Origin: Chrysopilus asiliformis
Taxonomy: Eukaryota > Arthropoda > Insecta > Diptera > Rhagionidae
Assembly: GCA_964034945.1 (NCBI GenBank)
Contig: OZ035962.1
Location: 51,950,231 to 52,014,230, forward strand
DNA length: 64,000 bases
Direction of reading: 5' to 3'
The position numbers and the translations under genes are program-made. Below the pieces are notes generated by a model that searched no databases, was not told the origin of the DNA, and was given only the letters and a program-made list of their open reading frames with translations. Positions 43,875 to 55,309 of this stretch are shown here, in pieces. Position 1 is the stretch's first letter; every line of letters begins with the position of its first letter.

Positions 43875-44166
43875 TCCAAAAGTCGCTGCCCGTTTTGTGC
43901 AGCTCCATCTGGATGAGATCAAGGAGTATTATGACTCATGGGGCATTGCAATTAATAGTAATAAGTCAAAGCTAATTTACTTTAGAAACGCGTCTGGAAG
44001 GGGTCCATCGGGTACTGCCAAAATATGTTCTAACCTCTCTATCTCTCTGGGTGGTCGAGAACTTCGGCCCAAGGATAAGATTAGATATCTGGGTGTCAAT
44101 TTTAATAAGCTCTTAAAGTTCAATGACCATGTTAAGGAATCCCTAAGAAAAGCAAATAAAGCTTAT

Positions 44167-45009
44167 CACCTCTATTCTTGAATACGGCGTTACGTTCAAT
44201 TGCTCGATTAGTGTTCGATCGTGAGCAATCGGTATTCTTGAATACGCAGTATCTATCAACGTTCGATTTGGAATAACGCATTGCAAAGCATTCGATTATT
44301 GTTATTCTTGAATACGCCGGGAGCACTTTTTTGAGGTTAAATCACTCACTTAAAATTTCTCGCGTTTCATTTACGTTTGAATTCGGTGTTTACAAAAATG
44401 TAAGGTAAATATATTGTATGTTTAAATGAAAGATTTTAACAGTGATTTCTTAAAATAGGAGTGCAAAGAAAAACACACTAGAAGCAGTGACCAGTTCGCA
44501 TTTTTAATTTCAAAAATGAAAAACAATCCGGACATTGCCAAGGGATATACGAGGAAATCGCCGATAGAGATGAATTTATTGTGGGAGGAAATTCAATATA
44601 TTCGACCGGAACCGGAAATCTTTTTTGAATCTACAAAATTGCAAATAAAAATCTATGAGATTCCCAGTATTTGTATGTACTTAGGCTTCATCGGTTAAGC
44701 TCATGAAATCTGAAGAGTGTCTTAAAAAAATTCTTTGCTGGCGTTACGATTTCAACTCCTCTTGCCTCAGTAAATGATAAATCAACATAAAATCCATGGC
44801 TACTGAAATAAATCACTTCAAACACTTCAAGTTTATTCAAAATTCACAACAAACAATCAAATCAGCTGATGTTTGACAGCGCGTTGCCATGCGATGCTTT
44901 ATGTACCAAACGCGAAGCACCCGCCGTATTCCAGAATACCAATTGCGTAGCGAATCGAATCGAGCACGTTAGATTTTTGCTCCTAACGCCGTTTTCAAGA
45001 ATAGAGGTG
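44167..45009. mobile_element. TIR element (843 bp), CACCTCTATTCTTGAA ends
   Basis: Terminal inverted repeats of about 26 bp start CACCTCTATTCTTGAA and go on ACGGCGTTA. A 3-bp duplication TAT (44164-44166, 45010-45012) is supported because removing one copy gives a LINE frame of normal length. The terminal motif recurs twice inside (44230, 44303). The CAC end with 3-bp duplication fits CACTA-like; the inner ORF could also point to a Harbinger relative. Unresolved. Confidence 0.65.
44516..44698 (+). CDS. Small ORF resembling a Myb/SANT-like N-terminus (60 aa)
   Basis: The first half (NPDIAKGYTRKSP...LLWEEI) resembles the start of Myb/SANT-like DNA-binding domains common in insect transposon-linked proteins (pattern N-P-D-I-A-K-G-...-LW-E-L). 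The second half loses the similarity and the ORF ends after 60 residues, so it is probably a truncated relic of the autonomous parent's DNA-binding protein. It lies on the plus strand inside the TIR element. Confidence 0.4.
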   Translation: MKNNPDIAKGYTRKSPIEMNLLWEEIQYIRPEPEIFFESTKLQIKIYEIPSICMYLGFIG

Positions 45010-45177
45010 TATATGTCTATCGCCTCGTTAATGCACCCGAAAAGCATGCTTTCTCCAATGACAAGGATGCTCTTATATAAGCAGTTGATAAAACCGATTC
45101 TTATTTACTGTTATCGGATTTCAAGCTGTATCAGATAGACTATGCACTCTACGCATGCGAGGTAAGTAAAACACATA

Positions 45178-45300
45178 TTCATAGACTTTAAAACCTCCTA
45201 TGATAGCCTAATCAGGGTAGAACTTTATAAAGTCATGAGAGATCTCGGTATCCCAAATAAATTGATAAGACTGTGTAGGGATCTCTGTCTCTGGTGAGAG
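45178..45300 (+). pseudogene. Fragment of another LINE reverse transcriptase
   Basis: The frame encodes FIDFKTSYDSLIRVELYKVM and LGIPNKLIRLCRDL, the A-box region of a LINE RT (pattern V-D-F-K-x-A-Y-D-S). It differs from the Jockey-like fragment just upstream and suggests a second LINE. It ends at a TGA near 45295. Confidence 0.6.
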
Positions 45301-45376
45301 TAATTAGTAGCGCCGAAAGAGAGAGTGAGATGTCATTACTTTCATAAATTATAAAGGAGCAAAAAAAATTCATATC

Positions 45377-46508
45377 GCACAAAAAAACATTTAAAATGTT
45401 AAAATTTTGTGTTGAGAACTGAGCGATGGGGTCTTTTGGTTATATTCAAAATACTTTAATAAAAAAGAGCCATATCCAGCCATAAGGGTCAGTTGATGAC
45501 AGTCACTGAGACATGATTGATCTTATCAATTGCCGTGTGCCTGACGATTAGACTTGCGCGACTAAAAATATGAGTTTTGTGTACTTAACATTCGTTTCAT
45601 AAATTTGTACAAAGATTACCGAATCAAAACTCATTTCACGATTCCTTGACCCAAAAACAACTGTTAGTTGAAATGTTCATCTATATACTAGAGACCTTAT
45701 TACGCTTTCTGAGGGGTACGATTCCGGGTGCTAGGTTTGGCTAGGAACTTTAAATTTGACAAAGAGCTTTTCTCAAAAAATGAAAACTAAGTTCGATGAT
45801 GAGCAAAATTAATCCAACCCTTCCAGAAACTCTCGTTCAAATGAAAATATTTTTGAGATTCTCTGGAAAACGGTGAGTAAGGTCAAAAAATTATAAATGC
45901 TAGAAAAACTCTTCCATCCAACTTAATTAGATTTGACCACTCCTTCTCACGCCTATAAATCTGCCTTTTTTTATGGCGATTGCCTAAAGGCCACATTTTA
46001 GGATGCAATCAAGCATTTTTAATTTGACCGCAATTCGAAATGAATACCTCTTAATATTTCTTAAATTTGTCACATAAAAATTGTCCAAGGATGCGTAAGC
46101 ATCTAAGGATAAACTAGACTTTTTGAGAATAAATACTCTGTTAAATAAAAAGCTTAAAATTTCCTGTACATATAATCGTGAGTGTACTGTACAATACTTT
46201 TGATACTACGTACTTCATATAAGAAACCAAAAAGTCTGTAGAGTGGATTGTTGAAAGCTTTGAGGCTCGTAAATGTACAAATTTATAAAACGAATGTTAA
46301 GTACACAAAACTCATATTTTTAGTCGCGCAAGTCTAATCGTCAGGCACACGGCAATTGATAAGATCAATCATGTCTCAGTGACTGTCATCAACTGACCCT
46401 TATGGCTGGATATGGCTCTTTTTTATTAAAGTATTTTGAATATAACCAAAAGACCCCATCGCTCAGTTCTCAACACAAAATTTTAACATTTTAAATGTTT
46501 TTTTGTGC
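45377..46508. mobile_element. Element with 234-bp inverted termini (1.13 kb)
   Basis: Arms 45377-45610 and 46275-46508 are near-identical inverses starting GCACAAAAAAACATTT. The interior of about 660 bp has no recognised ORF. The target duplication is not clear, so the superfamily (Mutator-like, foldback or other) is open. Confidence 0.8.
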
Positions 46509-46511
46509 TAT

Positions 46512-47408
46512 AAGTGTGCAAAATTTCAAGTCAATCGGACAAGTGGAAGTGGGTCAAAATTGGGTTGCAAGATTTGATCTGACAGACAGACAAACAGACA
46601 GACAGACAAACAGACACGAAGGCAAGCTAAATAAAAGCTTTTAAAAAATGTCTTTCTGTCTGTCAGTCTGTGTACAAGATTTTTCAAAAACTAATAGAGC
46701 TAGCGCCATGAAATTTTATAGGCATGTTGGGTCATGAAATGGGACGATCCTATCAACTTTTGGTGGAAATCCGTTAACCGAAAGTATCCAAAATGGCGGT
46801 TTTTCAAACACCGCAATTTCGTTTTTCTCGATTTACTCCTAAACTACGCGTTTTTTAGTGGCCTTAAGTATGACAAAACTTGGAGAAAATAAAATTTCCC
46901 ACACTTTTGTCTTTAGCTATAACTCGATATCTCCACCTGTTATCGAGATAAACCGTTATTAAAAAACAGTTTTTTGCGATTATCTCGAAAACTAACGAGT
47001 TTTTGCTGACTGAATGTATGAAGTGAATTAATGAGAATGGCATTCTGCACAATTTTGTTTCTTACCGTTATCCGTTATCTTTTACCGTTATTGAGATATT
47101 TTCATTAATATGTAAAAAATCATATTTTTGCGAATAATTTGCAAACTAACGGTATTTCGACAAATCAGTTAAAAGAATAATTAAAGATGTTAACATTTTC
47201 TACATTTTTCCCATTTACCGTAAACTGATATCTTTTACAGTTCTCAAGTTATTTAAAATTTTGTACGTTTTTGATATTTTTGGATGAACCAACAATTTAT
47301 TGGGAGGTTGTATTGGGTTGACAATACGACAGGGCTATAACGTAAATAGCACAGAGTCGTAGATTTTGTAGAAGAAAGTTTTGTGTTGACCACAACTGAT
47401 ATTTTTTT
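46512..47408 (+). repeat. H4 end fused to H2 repeat
   Basis: 46512-46645 is an H4 terminal part (GACAGACAAACAGACAG microsatellite, ATAAAAGCTTTTAAAA). From 46646 it is H2 from the microsatellite (GTCTTTCTGTCTGTCAG) to the 3' hairpin (TTGTGTTGACCACAA near 47381-47396). H4 has replaced the 5' end of H2. Confidence 0.7.
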
Positions 47409-47711
47409 AAATTTTCATTAGTGATTAATGTCGGCAGCAAAAAGTTTAAATAAAAGTTGTCGAACAAAATATTAATTGTATTATTTCTCGTCTGTAAAAG
47501 TTGTCGTCTCATATATACCATAGATAGATATTTGGTCGTCTGATACTGTTTATAGATGTGAAAAATTACATTCAATTTTGTCTCAATGTAAATTCTGTGC
47601 AGCAAAATGACGAGTAAGCAACTGCATAGAAAGAACACTAAAGTTTTGTATTTGGAGGGGCGCCACTTTGAGATCTCGCACCACCTAAAAATTTGGCTAG
47701 GACCGCCACTG
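47409..47711. other. Right end of the 16.6-kb hAT
   Basis: This is the sub-terminal part of the large hAT, ending GGCTAGGACCGCCACTG. There is no credible ORF. Confidence 0.6.
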
Positions 47712-49210
47712 AGCTGACTGTTAGTGATATCTGTGACTGTATTAACCAACTCGACGCGACTAAAAATGGTGGATCTGATGGCCTACCAGCACATTTCGTT
47801 AAAGAATTAAAAGAAGAGTTAGCTATCCCTTTATGTATTCTGTATAACAAATGTTTAAATGAAGGTACTTTTCCAACTATCTGGAAAGAAGGTTTAATAA
47901 TACCAATATTTAAGAAAGGCGATAAATCAGATATCCGTAACTATAGACCGATCACTATTTTAAATTGTTTTGGCAAAATCCTTGAAAGAATTCTATCTGA
48001 CCATTTGTATAAGTATCTCGAACCGCTTATAGTCAGAAATCAACACGGTTTTGTTAAAAATAAGTCGACCCTAACAAATCTGCTGGAGTTCACATCGTGC
48101 TCTTGATAATCATCTGCAAGTCGATACTATTTATACAGATTTCGCTAAAGCTTTCGACACTGTCAATCACGGTATCCTATTGGCTAAACTGAAGCGGCAT
48201 GGTATTTTAGGGCCTCTTTATAACCTTCTCTGTTCTTATCTGGCAAACAGACCGAATAGAGTAAGGTTTAAAAATAGTCTGTCTTCAGTATTTACTCCCA
48301 GTAGTGGCGTTCCTCAAGGTTCCATACTTGGTCCCTTAATGTTCCTTGTTTTTATAAATGACCTTCCGCAATTCATCAATTCTCATTGTCTCTTATACGC
48401 TGACGATCTTAAAATTTATAGAATAATAAATTCTGACACTGACTGACTACAACATTTTACAAAATGACCTCCTAAATTTGTGTTTATGGTGTTCTGCTAA
48501 TAATCTGACAATTAATATAAATAAGGGCAATAAAATTACGTTTACTCTGAAAAAACATATTTTACAAAATGACTACCTCATCGACAACGTTAGATTAACG
48601 GAAGTTGACAAAATACTTGACTTAGGTATTTACATAGACTAAGCTTAAATTTGACCAGCATATTGACCATATAGTTAACAAGGCACAGAAAATGTGTGGA
48701 TTTATATTAAGCTCATTAAACGAGTTTTCTAATCTCCGTAGTTTTGTCACCTTATTTATATCATTTGTCTGTAATATCTTGGAGTATTGTGCACCTGTGT
48801 GGTCCCCATTTTATGTTTGCCATGTTGAAAGTGTAGAAAGAGTGCAACGGAAGTTCACGCGCTCGATATGCTTCAAACTTAAGATACCGTATGAGTCATA
48901 TCAAGAACGCTTAAAAATTTTAAATATTCCCTCGCTCGAGAATCGCAGACTTTTCATTGACTAATGCACTTTGTATAAAATTGTAAATAATATCTTGAAT
49001 GGTGATTTAAACCAATATATACATTTAAGGCCACCCGAGCTTCAAAATAGGTTAAATCGTATGTTTGTTTTACCAAGAGTAACTCTGAATATTGGTTTGC
49101 ACTCTGCCATTACTAGGATGCAAACAAACCATGACAGTCATCAGTTTGGTTCCTTAAGCGTCCCACTAAATAACTTTAAAAATCGTATTAAAATTAAACT
49201 TTTTAATTAA
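47712..49210 (+). pseudogene. LINE ORF2, RT and C-terminal part
   Basis: This continues the LINE cut at 31103. RT motifs in order: [67 protein letters not shown], and the catalytic LLYADD near 48391. The C-terminal part follows (NILEYCAPVWSPF, SVERVQRKFTR). Stops or shifts occur near 48103, 48444, 48642 and 48961, so it is dead. Family: Jockey/CR1 group without RNase H. Confidence 0.88.
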
Positions 49211-49934
49211 TTAATTTTTAATCAATTTATTTTTCTTTTTTCGTTGAACTTGCTATTGTTTAATTGGAATTTATTTTCTGTTCAATAGAATCTTGTAAAT
49301 AAATAAATAAATTAATTAAAAGTTTGTCACAACTTTAACACTTTAAAGTTAAATTAAAAATCTTATTTTTATTTTAGTGGACATTTTACGCGGCTTGTTG
49401 CTTAATTTATTAATATTTTAAATAGTTTTTAAATCCCTAGTTCGTCGCAACCATGGGCGACTTGCGTTTGGCATCCGTGTTAAAAACACTCGGCCCTTTC
49501 TAAGTTTATTATAATTTTTTTATTTTTTTCTTTATTTTATTATTTTATTGGAAATTTCACTTTTACACTCTCTCTAATTCAATAAAAATATTTTTATTTT
49601 TATTAGGGTGAAGCCCAAATAGTCGCGTCTTGAGTCGCAGACTTAACTTTTCTTTTTCAGTCGCGATTAGGGTCCCAGACCAAAAAGAACTTGCTCTGAT
49701 TTGACCGTGCAGGTCGTTTTATAGAATTTTGCAAAGTCAAAATTCTTAACTATACTTTACTTTTTCTCTGTCAATCTTGTATTCCCTTATCGATTTCATT
49801 TCAGTTGAAATCTTGAAAATGAACGTGGGAGTTATGCCCATCCAATTTTTTAAATTTTCCTTATTTGAAAATAGGAAAATTACTCAATAGTAGGGAGGAA
49901 TTAGAAAAAAAGTTCAGTTTCTTTAAATATGTGG
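49211..49934 (+). repeat. LINE 3' untranslated region and flank
   Basis: A short AAATAAATAAATAAATT run is at 49298-49315. A second candidate end, CAATAAAAATATTTTTATTT, is near 49580-49605. The LINE tail ends at one of these. The remainder up to GTAAT (49935-49939, the Copia duplication) is unassigned. Confidence 0.5.
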
Positions 49935-49939
49935 GTAAT

Positions 49940-50096
49940 TGTTGTAAATATGTATGTAAAACTCCACTCTTTGTATTAGTGAGATCTTGCTCACTTCACT
50001 TGTTGTGCAACTGCCGTTGAATAAACATCGTGCTAGAATTAACTCTAACGTATTTTGTACTTCAACAATTATCGTCCTCCATCCAAATTCCCAAAA
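49940..50096 (+). repeat. 5' LTR of the Copia element
   Basis: It is 157 bp and very short for a Copia LTR. AATAAA is at about 50019. No difference from the 3' LTR was seen. Confidence 0.9.
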
Positions 50097-50110
50097 GGTT
50101 ATGGGCCCAG
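50097..50110 (+). promoter_or_regulatory. Primer binding site, initiator tRNA-Met half type
   Basis: GGTTATGGGCCCAG is the same as the Drosophila copia site, which pairs with the anticodon region of initiator tRNA-Met. Confidence 0.85.
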
Positions 50111-50243
50111 ATGGTAGTGAGAAATTGTTGAGGGTTTAGAGCGGCGTCGATTAAAATTAGTATTTCTTGCGATTTTGTATCCGATCAGTTATTTTTTTGC
50201 TCGGTTTGGAATTGTCATTGCACGCGGTGCAAAGTGAACAAAA

Positions 50244-53200
50244 ATGAGCAAAAATGGCGAGCAACACATCGAAAAGCTCAAAGGGAGCGAAAACTACCAT
50301 ACGTGGAGTTTTGGCATAAAAAACGTGTTGGAATTTATGGATCTGGAAGGGTGCATTGCCGACCCGGTGTCTGTCACAGCAGGTGAAAAACTAAAGAAAG
50401 CTAAAGCCCGAATCGTACTTTCAATCGATGAGGCTTTATTCGTTCATATTCAGCATGAAGACACGGCGGCAAAAATCTGGAAGAAATTGAAGGATTTGTT
50501 CGACGATCACGGTTTGACGCGCAAAATTGGTTTGTTAAGGAGACTTATCACCACGAGGTTAGATGACTGTGGATCTATGGAAAACTACGTTAGTGAGATC
50601 ACATCGACGTCTAATAAACTCGTCGGGATAGGTTTTGGAATTTCAGACGAATGGATTGGCGCGATAATGTTGGCAGGACTTAGTGACCAATTCAAACCAC
50701 TTATCATAGGGATTGAGAGTAGTGGATTGAAAATCACAGGGGACAACATTAAAATGAAATTGCTTGATGTGGATTATACCAAGCAGTCCGAAACTGCATT
50801 TTACGGAGCAAAGAAAACGATGAAATCGCAGTCGAGAAACAAAAGAAACATCAAGTGTTTTTCTTGTGGACGAATCGGTCACAAGAGGGCTGAATGCAAC
50901 CAACGAAAAAAGAACGAACACGGCAATGGTGATGCGAAATTCGTAAACGCATTTGGTGCATCAGTATTAAGTGAAAATGATGAAAGTGCTGGTACTTGGT
51001 TCATAGACAGCGGGGCATCGCGGCATATGACTCCCAATCGGGACATTTTGAGTGACTTCAAAGTTGGTTCAATGTCAGCAAACAATCAAAAACTGAAAGT
51101 GTGTGGTACCGGTTCAGCTTGTGTGGTGTTGAACAATAAAATTGTCAAAGTGAACGAAGTGCTTTTTGTCCCAAATTTATCAGCAAATTTGTTATCAATT
51201 GCGCAAATGGTAGAATCTGGCAACAGCGTTTCTTTCAATCAAAGTGGGTGCTTTGTGTATAACGGTCGAAATGAATTACTCATACAAATAAAAGCACAAA
51301 ATGGTGTCTATAAAGCCGAAGGAAGTAGTGTTGAGTGTAAGCTAGCAAAATCTGCAAATGGAGACTTGATTACGTGGCATCGGCGTTTAGGCCACATGAA
51401 TTACGCAGATATGTGTAAACTGAAAGGAATAGTTGATGGTGTTTCGTTTAGCGGAGATAAAAACGAAATTAGAAACTGTGTTCCTTGTTTGCTGGGCAAG
51501 CAATCGCGTCAGCCATTTAAACATATAGACGCTGAAATTAAAAGTAAATTTCTACTTGAATTGGTTCACACAGATTTGTGTGGTCCGATGGAAAACGTTT
51601 CCATCGGCGGTGCCAGATATTTTTTGACATTTGTGGACGATTTTTCTCGCAAAGTGTTCGTGTATTTTTTGAAGGCAAAGTCGGAAGTGTTTGAAACTTT
51701 TAAGACATTCAAAAATCTCGTGGAGAATCAAACGGACAGAAAAATAAAGAAAATTCGGTCAGACAACGGGTCTGAGTATTGCTGTGATCGGGTTAAATCA
51801 CTATGTGTGCAGGCTGACATTGTTCATGAAACATCTTGTATTTATACGCCACAACAAAATGGAGTCTCGGAAAGGATGAATCGGACTCTGGTTGAACGGG
51901 CAAAGTGTATGTTATTCGATGCTGAGTTGGATAAGTCGTACTGGGCTGAAGCGATCAACATGGCAGCATATGTGATAAATCGTTCAATTAATCGCACATT
52001 AGGTGAGAAAACTCCAGAAGGAATTTGGTCGGGAAGGAAGATCAATTTGGAGGATTTGCACATTTTTGGTTCTTCTGCAATGGTGCACGTTCCAAAACAA
52101 AAACGCAGAAAACTGGACCCTAAATCACAACGGATGCTGTTCATGGGATACAGTGAGACCCAAAAAGGTATAAGATGCTTGGACACAAAAACAAAAAAAA
52201 TTGTAGTTAGTCGAGATGTAACTTTTTTGGAGCCAAGCAGAGCAAAGGTAAATGATTTCATTTCAATTGACTTTGAACCAAATATTACTTCAGTTGGGGC
52301 TGACGTTCCGCCCGAGGATGGTCAGAAGCCTCAGTATCAAGTTAATGAAGCATCTATGGACAGTGAGGATGATGTGGATGACGCCACATATGAGCCAGAA
52401 CGTAACATCGCGGTACCAGATGGGGCAGTCCGACGTTCAAATAGACCACCGAAGCCTCGTATTGCCAATGATTTCGTGGCTTATACAACCTTGGAAACGT
52501 CTGATGATCCTATCTCTGTGGATGAAGCCATGGACAGAGAAGACAGTGATGACTGGAAGGAAGCGATGAACGATGAATTAAAATCATTACAAGCCAACCA
52601 GACATGGACTTTGGAAAATTTGCCACCCGGTAAGAAAGCGATTAAAACCAAGTGGGTTTTTAAAACTAAGCGTGGTAGCGACGGAACCGTAATTCGTCAC
52701 AAAGCGCGATTAGTTGCGAAAGGATGTTCGCAAAAATTCGGTATCGATTATACGGAAACATATTCTCCTGTGGTTCGATACACGTCGATACGATTTCTAA
52801 TAGCATTAGCCGTGAAAAATCGAATGAAGATCGATCAAATGGATGCAGTAACCGCCTTTCTTCAAGGAGATCTTGACGAAGAGATATACATAGAACAACC
52901 AGAAGGGTTCAATGATGGAACCGTCCGTGTATGCAAGTTGCAAAAGGCTATGTACGGCCTGAAGCAAAATGGGAGGCAGTGGAACAAACGCCTTGATGCG
53001 ACTCTTTTATCAGTCGGTTTGTTGAAGTCGAAAGTAGACCCGTGCGTTTACTATAATAAAAACGGTGGATTGATTGTTGCCATCTACGTAGATGACTTCT
53101 TGATTGTTTGGCGAGATGAGAACATGCGAGATGCTAAAAGCGACACTAAGTAAAGAGTTCCTAATGAAGGATATGGGAGCGGCAAAAAATATTGTTGGAA

Positions 53201-54060
53201 TAAATTTGGTGTATGAAGAAGATGGAATATCTATAAACCAAAACAATTATATAAACACTATTTTGTCGAGGTTTGGAATGTCGGATTGCAAACCAATTTC
53301 TACGCCAAGTGACCTAAATCAGAAGCTATCGACACAGATGATCAGCGAAGATGAAGACTTGGATAACATTCCTTACCAGGAAGCTGTTGGAAGTCTGCTG
53401 TACCTTGCTCAAGGAACAAGACCCGATATTGCATTTGCTGTGAATGACGTCAGCAGATTTAATCAGAAGTTTGGACGAGTACATTGGACAGCAGTCAAAA
53501 GAATTTTCAGGTATTTGAAGGGTTCGATTAATTATAAAATTTATTATCATTATTCAGGAAATCAATCGCTAACTGGTTTTTCGGATGCCGACTGGGCGTC
53601 AGATGTTGATAAACGAAGGTCATGCACAGGATACGTTTTTAAATTGAGTTCTGGTGCAGTATCGTGGTGTAGCAGAAGGCAACCAACTGTTGCACTATCC
53701 AGTACAGAAGCGGAGTACTTGGCGTTGGCAGCAGCAACTCAAGAAGCAGTATGGTTGAGACAGTTCTTCGTGCAGTTCGACCCTGCGCTGAGGCCTATTC
53801 TCATTCGATGCGATAAACAGAGTGCGATCTCCATTGGAGAAGTAGACATGTTTAGGGCAAGAACTAAGCACATCGATGTACGCCATCACTATGTACGCGA
53901 TCGTATTCAAGATAACTCAGTCAAAGTTGAGTTTGTGTCGTCTGAACAGAATGTTGCAGATTGCCTAACAAAAGCTGTCAGTAAAGCTAAACAAATGTTT
54001 TGCTCGGGAGAAATGGGTTTATGCAGCATTAAAGAATTGAATAACCGTTTTTTCTTTTGA
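50244..54060 (+). pseudogene. Copia gag-pol, disrupted once in the RT
   Basis: The first frame (50244-53153, 969 codons) holds gag (1-200), a CCHC knuckle C205-C218 (CFSCGRIGHKRAEC), the protease DSG at 255-257 and the integrase zinc region (HRRLGHMNY ... CVPCLLGK). It goes on through the integrase acidic triad (HTDLCGPM, RSDNGSEY, NGVSERMNRTL) to the RT up to YVDD (948-951). The second frame (53104-54060) continues the RT thumb and RNase H (TGFSDADWASD, SSTEAEYLALA). The frames overlap by 50 bp, and the switch lies just after the YVDD box. Copia elements normally have a single ORF, so this looks like a one-base change that kills the copy, or a sequence error. Confidence 0.88.
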
Positions 54061-54104
54061 TGGGTTTGTTTTAATTTGAATTTAAATACTTTAATGAGTT
54101 GGGG

Positions 54105-54261
54105 TGTTGTAAATATGTATGTAAAACTCCACTCTTTGTATTAGTGAGATCTTGCTCACTTCACTTGTTGTGCAACTGCCGTTGAATAAACATCGTGCTA
54201 GAATTAACTCTAACGTATTTTGTACTTCAACAATTATCGTCCTCCATCCAAATTCCCAAAA
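54105..54261 (+). repeat. 3' LTR of the Copia element
   Basis: Pairs with 49940-50096. The polypurine tract at 54099-54104 precedes it. Confidence 0.9.
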
Positions 54262-54266
54262 GTAAT

Positions 54267-55307
54267 TTGCCCAATCTACTTGCTGAAATCTCCTGGTTTG
54301 AAAAATAATCCGAAACAAGATAATAACAAATCCATCTTGCCCATCCTATTCATGAATTCTCCTTTGGAATCGCATAAGGGATGATGCAAAGAAAAGTTGA
54401 TCATTCGTGTGTAGGAGATTTGGTTCATCCTACTTTTGCTTCTCCTTATTCAAACAAAGGATGATGCAAAGACGGTTGATCATTCGTGTATGCCTATTAG
54501 CTGAAATCAAGTTGTATCATTGTATGCGAAAGGATCTTCTTAGGCATGATCATGCAGGTTCCTGTATCATGCGATCTATTTTTAGATTAGTTCGTTTGGC
54601 ATGAAAACCAAACGAACTCAAATTCGTGCTATGTTTACAAATGCAAAGGAACATATTTGCTTATGATTTCATCGTTTGAATTTTTTTGTATTTTTATTTA
54701 CATACGATTTAACTATTTTTCTTCGAAAGAAACATAAATAATAAAAAGGATGACTTTTATTGCATCACTTGAATATTTTGTACATGTTTTTCGTTTTACC
54801 AAATATAATTTTGTTATTTGAACTTGCTTTCAAATAACATGTGGATAAAATCAAGTCCTTCAACGAGGGTATCGGTCTTCGGTCTTTCTCGGTCTTTCAC
54901 TAGATTTTATTATTAATTTTGATGTTGGTGAAATCAAAGAAGATTTGATTCACCACATTCCTCCCCCCTTTAAAAAAGGAAAAATGTTAAAAGCATTTTT
55001 TCGAATAAAAAATTAACTGATTTTAGGATTGTTTAGAGAAAAAGAAAGTTCCAAATTTTAATTATCTGTTCTTTAATTTGAAAGATCTAAAAATTTAATA
55101 TTTGATACAAAATTCTTAACTTTAATGTGCTTATTCGTATGTTTTTTTTATGTTGTTGTTTTTTTAAATCGTACTAATATTGGATATTACTGCAAAAATT
55201 TATATAAATATCCTTAATTTTAATTTTACTAATCTGAACTAATATTAATACAAAATTTAAAAAATTTTAATTTTATTAAGCTGAATATATTTTTTTAAAA
55301 ATCCTAT
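54267..55307. other. Unassigned, with duplicated motif and hairpins
   Basis: GGATGATGCAAAGA...GTTGATCATTCGTGT occurs twice about 88 bp apart (54380, 54466). A perfect 11-bp stem (AGTTCGTTTGG / CCAAACGAACT) lies at 54589-54618, with GCATGATCATGC just upstream. CGGTCTTTCTCGGTCTTTC is at about 54878. No gene is visible. Confidence 0.4.
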
Positions 55308-55309
55308 TA

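Larger units (their letters stand above)
43875..45170 (+). pseudogene. Jockey-like LINE RT fragment, split by a TIR element
   Basis: About 43888-44166 encodes VQLHLDEIKEYYDSWGIAIN, then NSNKSKLIYF and KIRYLGVNFNK, the region after the RT active site in Jockey-type LINEs. It resumes at 45010 with the spacing expected of the family (LSPMTRMLLYKQLIKPIL) and decays by 45140. The element at 44167-45009 sits between. It is a short dead piece. Confidence 0.7.
31104..47711. mobile_element. 16.6-kb hAT insertion that splits the LINE
   Basis: The left end CAGCGGCGGCGCTAGGG and the right end, inverted, CAGTGGCGGTCCTAGCC form hAT-type terminal repeats. The exact 8-bp duplication AGCTGACT is at 31096-31103 and 47712-47719. 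The LINE reading frame continues across the ends once one duplication is removed. The extra length comes from later insertions and satellite growth. Only about 0.8 kb at the left and 0.3 kb at the right appear to be original hAT sequence. Confidence 0.85.
49940..54261 (+). mobile_element. Copia-type LTR retrotransposon (4.3 kb)
   Basis: Two 157-bp LTRs appear identical. GTAAT duplications are at 49935-49939 and 54262-54266. A half-tRNA-Met PBS follows the 5' LTR. One gag-pol ORF has the Copia order protease, integrase, RT, RNase H, broken once near 53130. A G-rich polypurine tract (TTGGGG) precedes the 3' LTR at 54105. The LTR starts TGTTG; its end CCCAAAA is unusual because the usual CAACA lies 29 bp earlier in both copies. 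Confidence 0.93.
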
